A DNA stretch of 64,000 nucleotides from an uncultured Acidimicrobiales bacterium (lineage in GTDB: Bacteria > Actinomycetota > Acidimicrobiia > Acidimicrobiales > SHLQ01), in assembly GCA_938041035.1 (NCBI GenBank), contig CALHYX010000034.1:1-64000 (forward strand). The letters run 5' to 3'. Position numbers and translations under genes: made by a program. Below are positions 27,101 through 33,278 of the stretch, piece by piece. The notes below the pieces were generated by a model that did no database searches, was not told the DNA's origin, and saw only the letters and a list, made by a program, of their open reading frames with translations. How positions within the stretch are numbered: the first letter of the stretch is position 1; every line of letters begins with the position of its first letter.

Positions 27101-27800
27101 CGAATTGGGTGACGCTCATCTCATCGAGAGCATCCATGCTTCGCTCGCGGAACTCGACGCCGAATGCGGCGATCTGTTGGCCGCGGAGTACCACATCGAC
27201 CGGGCCGCGGAGTTGGCCCGCGAACGGGCGTACGGCGAATCCGAGGTCGGGGTGCTCATCAAGTGGAGCCGGGTGCTGACCCTCTCGGGTAAACCCAAGG
27301 CGGCGGCGGAGAAGGCGCGCGAGGCGGTCGAGCGGCTGGGTCCCGGCGTCGCCCATGTTCACGATGTGCTGTGGCAGGCTGCCGAGGCCCACTATGCCGT
27401 GCGGCGAAACGGAGAGGGCGACGTCTTCGCCGGCCGGGCGGCGGCCGAGGCGCAGCGGTTCGTCGAAGGATTCGACCCCGCGTTGATGCCGATCGCGGCG
27501 AGCCGCGTGCGCTCGATCGTCGACCGCGGGGCAATGCTGCGGGCATCGGCCATGTTCGTTGAGCTCGACCTGCGCGATGGAACCGGCGTGACCACCGTGC
27601 GCCTCACCGCAACTCCCGCAGAGCTCGAGGGCGCGGCGACCGACCGAACGCTACGGCACGAGGTGCTGGCCCGTTTCCTCGCCGAGGCTGAGTCGCAACG
27701 GGCGGTCGTGGACGTCGGCACGCTCACCGACACGCTGTCCGTCAGCTCGCGCACCCTGCAACGAGACCTCCGGGAACTACGGGCGAAAAAGAACCCGTAG
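24135..27800 (+). CDS. SARP/BTAD-ATPase-TPR transcriptional regulator 2
   Basis: 1221 residues. The N-terminal winged helix (LRLFGDFELVVD, then RRDVVMESVWPD) and BTAD region occupy about 1-235. An NTPase module follows with Walker A EADVGMGKSR (about residue 289) and a Walker B-like CLMIEDVHLAD. A long TPR-like helical region runs to about 1150. The last 40 residues (VDVGTLTDTLSVSSRTLQRD) resemble a DeoR/HTH-11 helix-turn-helix, so this copy may carry a second DNA-binding end. The start is TTG at 24135, decided by AGGAGG at 24121-24126 with eight-base spacing; a GTG two codons later would be too far. It is probably co-expressed with the bactofilin-like gene just upstream. Confidence 0.85.
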   Translation: MTVLSHQPLRLRLFGDFELVVDTGNAAPFSVSSPAQRMLAHLAMARSTTLRRDVVMESVWPDLDSATAGARLSQTLWRLKKILGDHALPVAATRTHLALAPDLLVDLHEFNRCRQAPPEERRSALFRALELHRGPLLEFSDDEALWVPRQSLENDYAAVARELITALVEEDEVDEALRVAERWIERQPLAEGPYRESLQLLERAGLATDALRVFSRLGRRQSEELGVGASADHIEAGRLRSDDAGPPRGSDLGTTTAPRRLVGRGHQRAAVLEVFDLAEDGFGSVVFIEADVGMGKSRLAEELLRDAIWRGSAAGLGRCSPTTAPFGPMVSALTQAMSPTEMAVLSEQLDPRVRMQAERLLPNLRWPRAAGDPPPTFGPILVAGTDSQRGHRHTIVSLVRALASLRPVCLMIEDVHLADPGTLDTISDLVQEIGDLAAALVLTSRPEGFMRPDVAKDLRRVVRAEHTRRISLDGLDLRGVLELARATDRSFPVERARELLESTDGIPLLVVHAVDDHSPDGADDNPIHAKIARLNPTELAVLQTLGVFGEWLSVLALVRTLDEHPAEHVVRATLNLVRLRLVSESRGNYRLSHERVLGGVEKGLTSTRSRQLAEALLRSADEEQLDPRRRAELATKAVDWRAAAEAHRVAGGEALALGAYEAAVAHYEALLVLSSEGALAEAEHIDIVLALHDIHDARGEDGERDRRLAHLAGLHNNPRSNDIELRLAWTDLDAGFVDRVIESGSRLCATDPLPARSLRGGPAALVIAAHKTAGQHREAVDFLDAIAPRLDDAELAEAQVAVAPALLELGDVDRATDVLGRAAGVFDAGHEIEGYIDAASMLAVAQLHAGGGDEWLDLLHDLVERCRLLGDRRRLGHVLMTLGSAYSVLRDDFGRGRAHLIEVHQLGRDHVSARPLLTSMNNLAFSESAALGRHEEGIALLLEAVVIAEETDDRLMAAVCRGTLGEVFMAMGDRESARTALHQSLREFTELGDAHLIESIHASLAELDAECGDLLAAEYHIDRAAELARERAYGESEVGVLIKWSRVLTLSGKPKAAAEKAREAVERLGPGVAHVHDVLWQAAEAHYAVRRNGEGDVFAGRAAAEAQRFVEGFDPALMPIAASRVRSIVDRGAMLRASAMFVELDLRDGTGVTTVRLTATPAELEGAATDRTLRHEVLARFLAEAESQRAVVDVGTLTDTLSVSSRTLQRDLRELRAKKNP

Positions 27801-27939
27801 AAATTTGGCGCGCACCACAAGCCGCTGAGCTGGCAAAACGCTTCATCTCGTGTCAGACGGCCACCCGCTGCGACAAGGCGAGCCGACGTTGAGAGATTGG
27901 TGAGAGAGTCGTTTGCGATGATCTGGATCCGCCGCCTCC

Positions 27940-27982
27940 CATGGGTGACCGTCGGATGTTTCGCATGCGACGGTCACCCATG
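27940..27982. terminator. 15-bp perfect inverted repeat between convergent genes
   Basis: CATGGGTGACCGTCG (27940-27954) and its exact complement (27968-27982) flank a 13-base loop. It lies between the stop of SARP-ATPase 2 (27800) and the stop of the convergent glycosyltransferase gene (28009). A bidirectional terminator is the simplest reading, though no T-run flanks it. Confidence 0.55.
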
Positions 27983-28008
27983 ATGGTGCCCGCGCAAACC
28001 CTCGTCCC

Positions 28009-28941
28009 TTACAGGAGCATCGCCGCGCGGCTGCGCAGGACGGCGAACGCCTGGCCGGGCGAGGTTCGTGTCGCGACGACTTCACCGATGCTGCGGCGCA
28101 GCGCATACAGCCGGCGAGCCATCGGTATCGCCTCACCGGCTTTGGCGTCGAGGCAGATGAGTTCGGCGTCGTCGTGGAGCGCGTGGGACCTGCCGGTCGA
28201 ACGAGCCCAGCGGCCGATCTCCTCGACGGTCACCCGCCGCTCCCGGCGCCGCTGATCGATCCGCTCCTCGCCGGTCGCCCGAAGCGCGTGGGGGTAACGG
28301 GTGAGCGGCTCGCGCACCGCGTCGACGCGGCCCCGGAAACCGGCCGCGATCGCCAGGTACAACGCGGGGTCATCCACACCGTGGCGAATCTCCACCGGGA
28401 GCACTTCTTCGAGCAGGTGGCGGGGAAACGTCATCCCGGAGAGCGGAGCATGGGCATAGCGCCCGTGGGCGAGCAGGGTTCGGTCCACCCGCCCGGTCGC
28501 CAACCGGGGCCGCGGCAGCGCCACGACCCGGCCGTCGTCGGCGGTGACACCGCCGCCATTGGAAACCGCTACCAGGTTGACATCGGCGACGAAGCGCTGC
28601 ACCACCCGTTCGATCTTTGTCGGCGCGAACTGGGCATCGGCCTCCAGCACCGCGATCAACTCACCGCGGGCCGATTCAAACCCCATCTGGAGCGATCGGC
28701 AGCGTCCGCTGCGCAGCAGTGGTACGAGGCGAAGCCGTTCGCCGAACCCCCGCGCCACGTCGAGGGAATCGTCGATGCTGCCGTCGTCGACGACCACGAC
28801 CTCGACGTTCTCGTAGGTCTGGTCGAGCGCCGACTCGATGGCGGTCCCGAGAACCTCGGATCGATCCGCGTTCAGGATCACGATCGACACCAGCGGACGG
28901 TCCGACCGCCACCGCATTCCGCCGTTGTTGGGTAACGCCAC
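28009..28941 (-). CDS. Family 2 glycosyltransferase
   Basis: 310 residues, GT-A fold. The N-terminal nucleotide-sugar half begins PLVSIVILNADR and has VVVVDDGSIDDSLDVARGFG, the first acidic site. VLEADAQFAP stands at the DxD metal site as an EAD variant. The C-terminal half carries helices and a final Arg-rich segment; no membrane span is evident, so a soluble or peripheral enzyme adding a sugar to a glycan or lipid is likely. GTG at 28939-28941 was chosen because AGGAG precedes it by nine bases; an ATG nine codons inside is the alternative. It is divergent from the bactofilin-HNH gene across 265 bases. The sugar and acceptor cannot be told. Confidence 0.8.
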   Translation of the reverse strand: MALPNNGGMRWRSDRPLVSIVILNADRSEVLGTAIESALDQTYENVEVVVVDDGSIDDSLDVARGFGERLRLVPLLRSGRCRSLQMGFESARGELIAVLEADAQFAPTKIERVVQRFVADVNLVAVSNGGGVTADDGRVVALPRPRLATGRVDRTLLAHGRYAHAPLSGMTFPRHLLEEVLPVEIRHGVDDPALYLAIAAGFRGRVDAVREPLTRYPHALRATGEERIDQRRRERRVTVEEIGRWARSTGRSHALHDDAELICLDAKAGEAIPMARRLYALRRSIGEVVATRTSPGQAFAVLRSRAAMLL

Positions 28942-29057
28942 TACGCATTTCTCCTGCCGCACCCGATTGCTTCGGCCTGAGTGCGGGCAACAAACCGAAG
29001 GCAGGCCGACCCCGGGGCGGGTCGTTACCACCATGAACCCGCCGAACTTTACAGATG

Positions 29058-29076
29058 GTTGCAACTAAAGCGCAAC
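29058..29076. promoter_or_regulatory. GTTGC/GCAAC inverted repeat, putative operator
   Basis: GTTGC (29058-29062) and GCAAC (29072-29076) flank nine bases, within the 265-base divergent region between the glycosyltransferase and the bactofilin-HNH gene. It resembles the palindrome at 11690-11706. It could serve a shared regulator such as one of the SARP-ATPase proteins; evidence is symmetry and position only. Confidence 0.3.
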
Positions 29077-29206
29077 GAACCGTCGGTCGGCCACCGAGGG
29101 CCCGACATCTCGTGCGCCGAGTAGGCCGAGCGGTGCCCCCGGGCCGCGCGAAGGTCACCGATCCGGGCGCGGCTGGAGGTTAGGGTTTGGCGCGAACGGA
29201 GCCGAA

Positions 29207-30601
29207 GTGAAACACGTCGATCAGGTACATCTAGGGGATCTCACGCTGCGGGAATCCGCGGTGATCTCCGGCACGGTCACCGGGTCGCTGATCGTCGAGA
29301 CCGGTCCGGCCATCATCACCGGCACGATCGTGGACGACCTCATCATCCTCGACGGCCGGGTCACCCTCCGGGGCGCCGTGGTCGGCAGTGTCTACAACGA
29401 GTCCGGCGCGCTCGACATCTACGGGCGGGTCAACGGCGTGGTCGGCGGCCCGAGCGCCAACACGGTCTTGCACGAGGGTTCGCTCGCCACGCTGGCCGAC
29501 AGCGCCGGTGAGCCCCTGGACCTCGATGTACTGGACCTCGATATGACGGACCTCGAGGTACCGGAACCAACCGCCTCCGGATTCGCGCGCATCGACGGTT
29601 CATCGATCGACCTCACGACGGATGACCACCTCGTCGACGATCGTCCCGGCGCCGATGGTCCAACCCCCGCGGATACCGTCGAGCCGGCCACGGGTAGCCG
29701 CCGTCCCCTCACGGTCGACCCCACGCCCGTTCGATCCGGTTTCATCGCCGGTGCGCTCGCCGCGGTCGGCATCAGCGCGATGGTCGCCCTGGGCTCGTAT
29801 CTCGCGATCGGCGACCGTGACGCGACGCCGGTGTCGGTGCTCGGCGACGTCGAGCAGCCCCCGATTGCTCCCGCGATCCTGGCCGCGCCCACCTCGGCCC
29901 CGCCGGCCACCACCCCGCCGGCCACCACCCCGGCGACGACCACCGAACCCCCTGCCGATCAATGGTCACCTTCGCCCGAGTTCGCCATTGGCTCCGCCGC
30001 CCGGCAGTTGCGGGAGTTACCCGTGGCCCTGGCCCTTGCGGCACCCGTCGACTTCAACGCCGACGACTATGCCCAGTGGAGCGATGCCGACAACGACTGC
30101 CGAGACCGACGAACCGACGAGCTTCTGGCCGAAAGCAATGGCCCCGTCGGTATGAGCGACGACGGTTGTGCGGTGCTGACGGGAGCGTGGTCCGACCCCT
30201 GGTCCGGCGCCGAGATAACCGGCGCTGAAGAAGCCGCGATCGATCACATCATCCCGCTCACCCACGCACACGCTGCCGGAGCGTGGGCGTGGGATACCGC
30301 CACCAAGCAACGGTTCGCCAATGATCTCGACCCGGCGGCGCTGCGCGTTGTGTCCCGCCAGACCCTCGAAGCCAAAGGTGCTTCCGCTCCACCGGACTGG
30401 CGCCCGGACCAGCAGGCCAGCTGGTGCGGGTATGCGATCGATTGGATTCGAACGAAGCACCGCTGGGGCCTGGCCGTTTCCGCCGACGAGCGAGCGGCGC
30501 TCGAACAGATGCTCGTGACCTGTGGGTTCGCCGACAGCACCGGTCCACTGCGCCAAACCCTCTCCACTCCCCCGGCCGAGGCGTCGATCACCCCGGGCTG
30601 A
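29207..30601 (+). CDS. Bactofilin-like domain fused through a membrane helix to an HNH (DUF1524-type) nuclease domain
   Basis: 464 residues in four parts. Residues 1-105: bactofilin-type beta-helix (VHLGDLTLRESAVISGTVTG, LRGAVVGSVYNESGALDIYG). Residues about 105-175: acidic linker. Residues about 177-202: one membrane helix. About 210-250: Pro/Thr linker (APPATTPPATTPATTTEPP). C-terminal about 285-450: DUF1524/GmrSD-C-like HNH domain with catalytic IDHIIPL (Asp346-His347), AGAWAWDT, FANDLDP, KGASAPPDW, and cysteines that may form disulfides, as in secreted actinobacterial HNH proteins. The NxxK Asn of the family is replaced (TLEAKG). Topology predicts a cytosolic filament domain and an extracytoplasmic nuclease. 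GTG start with CGGAG five bases upstream. The paralogue at 23495 lacks the nuclease. Confidence 0.8.
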   Translation: MKHVDQVHLGDLTLRESAVISGTVTGSLIVETGPAIITGTIVDDLIILDGRVTLRGAVVGSVYNESGALDIYGRVNGVVGGPSANTVLHEGSLATLADSAGEPLDLDVLDLDMTDLEVPEPTASGFARIDGSSIDLTTDDHLVDDRPGADGPTPADTVEPATGSRRPLTVDPTPVRSGFIAGALAAVGISAMVALGSYLAIGDRDATPVSVLGDVEQPPIAPAILAAPTSAPPATTPPATTPATTTEPPADQWSPSPEFAIGSAARQLRELPVALALAAPVDFNADDYAQWSDADNDCRDRRTDELLAESNGPVGMSDDGCAVLTGAWSDPWSGAEITGAEEAAIDHIIPLTHAHAAGAWAWDTATKQRFANDLDPAALRVVSRQTLEAKGASAPPDWRPDQQASWCGYAIDWIRTKHRWGLAVSADERAALEQMLVTCGFADSTGPLRQTLSTPPAEASITPG

Positions 30602-30688
30602 AACCAACCCGGTCGCGACCCATCCGCTCACTTCTCCCCGGCGCGCACCGAAGGAGTCGTGTTCCGTTTGCGACCCTGAACCCACACC

Positions 30689-31687
30689 ATGAGCGCCTTC
30701 CTCGTTCGCCGCCTGCACCGTGCCCTGGTAACCGCGTTGGCCGCGTTCCTGATCGCAGCAAGCCTCGGATTAGCCACCGAAGTCGCCGCCCAACCCGTGG
30801 CGGTCAACGACGGCGATGCCGACGGGGTTTCGGATCCGTTCGACAACTGCCCAACGGTGGTGAATCCGGACCAGGCCGACTTCGACTTCGACGGCATCGG
30901 CGATGCCTGTGAGGCCGTCCCGGCCGCGGGGCCCGAGATCGTGAACGTGACCGACACCACGGTGCAGCTGGCATGGATGGAGCCAACCGGATTCGCCGAC
31001 GACGACCAGAACTACTACGAGATCTGCCTGTACGACGCCGAGGACACGCAAACATCCTGCGTAAAGACCACGACCACCGGCCACACGATCAGCGACCTCA
31101 CCCCCTCGACCTCCTACTCGGTCACCGTGCTGGCCATCGGGCCGCGCATCACCGGCTTCCGCTCCGGACTCCTGCCGTTCACCACCGAAGCCGCAACGGA
31201 GATCACGCTGACCGTACGGGCCCGCGGCCAACACGGCGTAGAGCTCATGGACGTGCGCGTCGGGGCGCTGACGTTCGGCCCGGTCGTGGTCACCACCGGA
31301 TGGCTCGAATACTCCTACGCGGTGCCTTCGACCACGGTTCCCAGCGATATTCGGGTCGGGTTCACCAACGATCTGTACGCTCCGCCAATCGATCACAACC
31401 TGTTTGTCGACTACATCGAACTCGACGGCGTCCGGTACGAATCCGAGGACCCGTCGACCTACTCGACCGGCACCTGGGCACCGGGCACTGGTTGCGACGG
31501 TGGCTTCAAACTGAGCGAGACCCTGCACTGCAACGGGTACTTCCAGTACAACGCCGCAGCCGAGGGCTGTGTCGTTCCCGGCGGGTTCGCAACCGAGCCC
31601 GACCTCACGTGCGCCACGTCGCTGCTGCTGCCGTCCCGGGCGTCGCTGCGCCTCGCGCCGGTCCGTCTGCCCAGCTCGCTCATCTGA
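30689..31687 (+). CDS. Secreted protein: thrombospondin type 3 repeat, Fn3, CBM-like domain
   Basis: 332 residues. A signal peptide (about residues 1-34, ending EVAAQP) is followed by a Ca-binding thrombospondin type 3-like segment (DGDADGVSDPFDNCP, DQADFDFDGIGDACE). Next is one fibronectin type III domain (PEIVNVTDTTVQLAW through TPSTSYSVTVLAIG). A beta-sandwich at about 170-260 (ITLTVRARGQHGVELMDVRV, then NLFVDYIELDGVRYE) resembles the Ca-dependent xylan-binding modules CBM36/CBM60. The C-terminal region has paired cysteines. There is no catalytic domain, so it probably binds a polysaccharide at or near the surface. Its last eight bases overlap the convergent gtrA-like gene. ATG at 30689 begins the signal peptide; the ribosome site is weak. 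Confidence 0.75.
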   Translation: MSAFLVRRLHRALVTALAAFLIAASLGLATEVAAQPVAVNDGDADGVSDPFDNCPTVVNPDQADFDFDGIGDACEAVPAAGPEIVNVTDTTVQLAWMEPTGFADDDQNYYEICLYDAEDTQTSCVKTTTTGHTISDLTPSTSYSVTVLAIGPRITGFRSGLLPFTTEAATEITLTVRARGQHGVELMDVRVGALTFGPVVVTTGWLEYSYAVPSTTVPSDIRVGFTNDLYAPPIDHNLFVDYIELDGVRYESEDPSTYSTGTWAPGTGCDGGFKLSETLHCNGYFQYNAAAEGCVVPGGFATEPDLTCATSLLLPSRASLRLAPVRLPSSLI

Positions 31688-32138
31688 CGCCCGCCGGCTC
31701 GACGAACACCAATCGGTCGAGCACGAAGAACCGCACGAACCAGATCGCTGTGTAGCTGGCGAGGTTGCCCGCGGCATGCATCGTGGCGCTCACGCCCAGA
31801 CGCGCGAGCTGATGGGCCACCACCGTGGCGAGCGCCACGGCGAGAACGGTCATCACCCAGTACCGGGTGACCTCGGCGCGAGACGATCGACCTTGTCGAG
31901 ACCACACCAGCTTCCGGTACGCAAGGTAGGTCGCAGGGCTGATCACCAGGGCCGCCACGACCGCGGCGGCGGCCGGGGTGAGCCCGCCGGGTTGGACCTG
32001 CACCAGCGCGAAGTACAAGCCAAGGTTCGCCGGCGTGGCGACGGCCGAGACGGCCAGATAGCGGCGGGCGGTGCGAGCCGCGCCCAGCGGCGTGATCGGT
32101 GCTGGCGGCGGTGATGAAACGGTTACGGGAAGGGTCAT
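31680..32138 (-). CDS. GtrA-family membrane protein
   Basis: 152 residues with four predicted membrane helices: about 27-50, 58-80, 92-112 and 122-145. It matches the small GtrA/DPMS family (PF04138), which helps flip or present polyprenyl-linked sugars for cell-surface glycan synthesis. Motifs include RRYLAVSAVATPANLGLYF, ISPATYLAYRKLVWS and ASYTAIWFVRFFVLDRLVF. ATG at 32136-32138 has AGGA nine bases upstream. It follows the NlpC-like gene and the Asn-Pro micro-ORF on the same strand, so it is likely the last gene of that transcript. Its stop overlaps the convergent thrombospondin gene by eight bases. Confidence 0.8.
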   Translation of the reverse strand: MTLPVTVSSPPPAPITPLGAARTARRYLAVSAVATPANLGLYFALVQVQPGGLTPAAAAVVAALVISPATYLAYRKLVWSRQGRSSRAEVTRYWVMTVLAVALATVVAHQLARLGVSATMHAAGNLASYTAIWFVRFFVLDRLVFVEPAGVR

Positions 32139-32233
32139 GGATTGGTGTCCTTGTCGAGTTTGTTCGCGACCGAAGCCGGCGAGTGGGGACGCACCCTCGG
32201 GCGGATGGCCGGAGCCACCCGCCCGACAGGGGC

Positions 32234-32287
32234 TCAGCTACCCGGGTTCGGGTTTGGGTTGGGGTTGGGGTTGGGGTTCGGGTTCAT
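32234..32287 (-). CDS. 17-residue Asn-Pro repeat peptide, translationally coupled
   Basis: An open frame of 17 codons encodes Met, seven Asn-Pro pairs, Gly, Ser and a stop. Its ATG overlaps the TGA of the NlpC-like gene as ATGA and is preceded by AGGAGG with a seven-base spacer, one of the best ribosome sites in the window. Such a layout is the classical sign of translational coupling. The peptide has no signal sequence. It could be a leader peptide whose proline-rich translation stalls ribosomes (EF-P dependence) to control the downstream gtrA-like gene, a short functional peptide, or a chance product of repeat expansion. No homologue known to me. Confidence 0.45.
   Translation of the reverse strand: MNPNPNPNPNPNPNPGS
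32244..32284. repeat. GGGGTT-type telomere-like short tandem repeat
   Basis: The plus strand carries about seven six-base units of GGGTTC/GGGTTT/GGGGTT type in a row. It encodes the Asn-Pro repeat on the minus strand. The G-rich strand has enough G-runs of three or four to form a G-quadruplex. Unit number may vary by slippage, which in frame would change the peptide length two residues at a time. Confidence 0.75.
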
Positions 32288-33210
32288 GCGTTCACCTCCT
32301 CTCGTAGATCCAGGACCGGCAACACCAGATCGCCGGCATCGGAAAGTTCGAGCGTCAGGGTCGTCGCCGCATCGACGGGCCGGGCCAAGCTGGCGCGACC
32401 CGACTCGACGATGACGCGAACCGCAAAGAGCGATGAGGCCCACAGGTCCGTCGGGGTCAGCAGCGCCGCCACATCGGTGGGCGCCTCACTCGAGGCGACG
32501 GTCGCACACAGAAAGGGATCCAGAACGCTCGAACCCGACAAGGCCCGTCGTCGGGGACGAGTCGGCCAACGCAACGTTGGTCGACACTGCGGGCACAAGA
32601 CGTCGAAGGCCCGTACGACGAGGCTCGAACAGAACAGTTTGTGCGGCGCGCCCCGCTCGCCGAGCACCGCCGACGCCTGTCGTAGTCGGGCGACCAGACC
32701 AGCCTCCCTGGCCCTCGGGACCAGGCCGCGCAGCAGGTTGGCGGCAGCCACGAACGCGACCCGATCCCAGGCGTACACCGGCTGGGGCTCCGAACCGTCG
32801 CCCGACACCCGCTCGATCGACCAACGCGCCATCCGGTCGAGGCAAAGGCGATGGGCCGTGGGTACCCCGAACCCGGTGACGGCATACGTCGACAGCCAGG
32901 CCGACAGGGTTCGCGTGCGACAGCCTTCACCGGGCACGGACTCAACCACCTGCCAGCACGAGTCGGCCCAAACGAGAATGCCGACGTGGGTCCACCAGTC
33001 CCCGACGACCGAGTTGAGGGCCTGGGCTCGATTGAGCCGCTTGGCGAAGACAAGGGTTCCAGGCTGAAGCCCGAGGATCCGCCGGGTTTGGGACCCGGCC
33101 GGGGTCTCGAAGGTGACCGCGCCCGCGGCCGCACCCACCTGCTGCACCGGCCGGTTTGGGCGGGTGCACGAGGGCGGGAGGAGCCGTTCGGTTGAGGCGG
33201 TCGCGGTCAC
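32284..33210 (-). CDS. NlpC/P60-like (permuted papain fold, YiiX-type) protein
   Basis: 308 residues. Two motifs of the circularly permuted NlpC/P60 (YiiX/YebB) thiol hydrolases are visible: GDWWTHVGILVW with the His near residue 75, followed by VVESVPGEGCRTRTLSAWL, and LFCSSLVVRAF with the nucleophile-like Cys at about 195. Members hydrolyse amide or thioester bonds in peptidoglycan, lipids or proteins. No signal peptide is visible, so it may be cytosolic. The start is GTG at 33208-33210 without a spaced ribosome site, hence unsure. The stop overlaps the Asn-Pro micro-ORF. A CxxC pair in VLCPQC could bind metal. Confidence 0.65.
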   Translation of the reverse strand: MTATASTERLLPPSCTRPNRPVQQVGAAAGAVTFETPAGSQTRRILGLQPGTLVFAKRLNRAQALNSVVGDWWTHVGILVWADSCWQVVESVPGEGCRTRTLSAWLSTYAVTGFGVPTAHRLCLDRMARWSIERVSGDGSEPQPVYAWDRVAFVAAANLLRGLVPRAREAGLVARLRQASAVLGERGAPHKLFCSSLVVRAFDVLCPQCRPTLRWPTRPRRRALSGSSVLDPFLCATVASSEAPTDVAALLTPTDLWASSLFAVRVIVESGRASLARPVDAATTLTLELSDAGDLVLPVLDLREEVNA

Positions 33211-33278
33211 CCTTCGATAGTGCGGCCTGGACTCGGCCGCGACGAGGGGGCCTGCCCCCCTTCGGTCGCCCGGTTCGG

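Noticed and set aside
32244..32284. Genuine telomere or replicon end
   Set aside because: Only about 40 bases long, internal, and fully explained as a short coding repeat.
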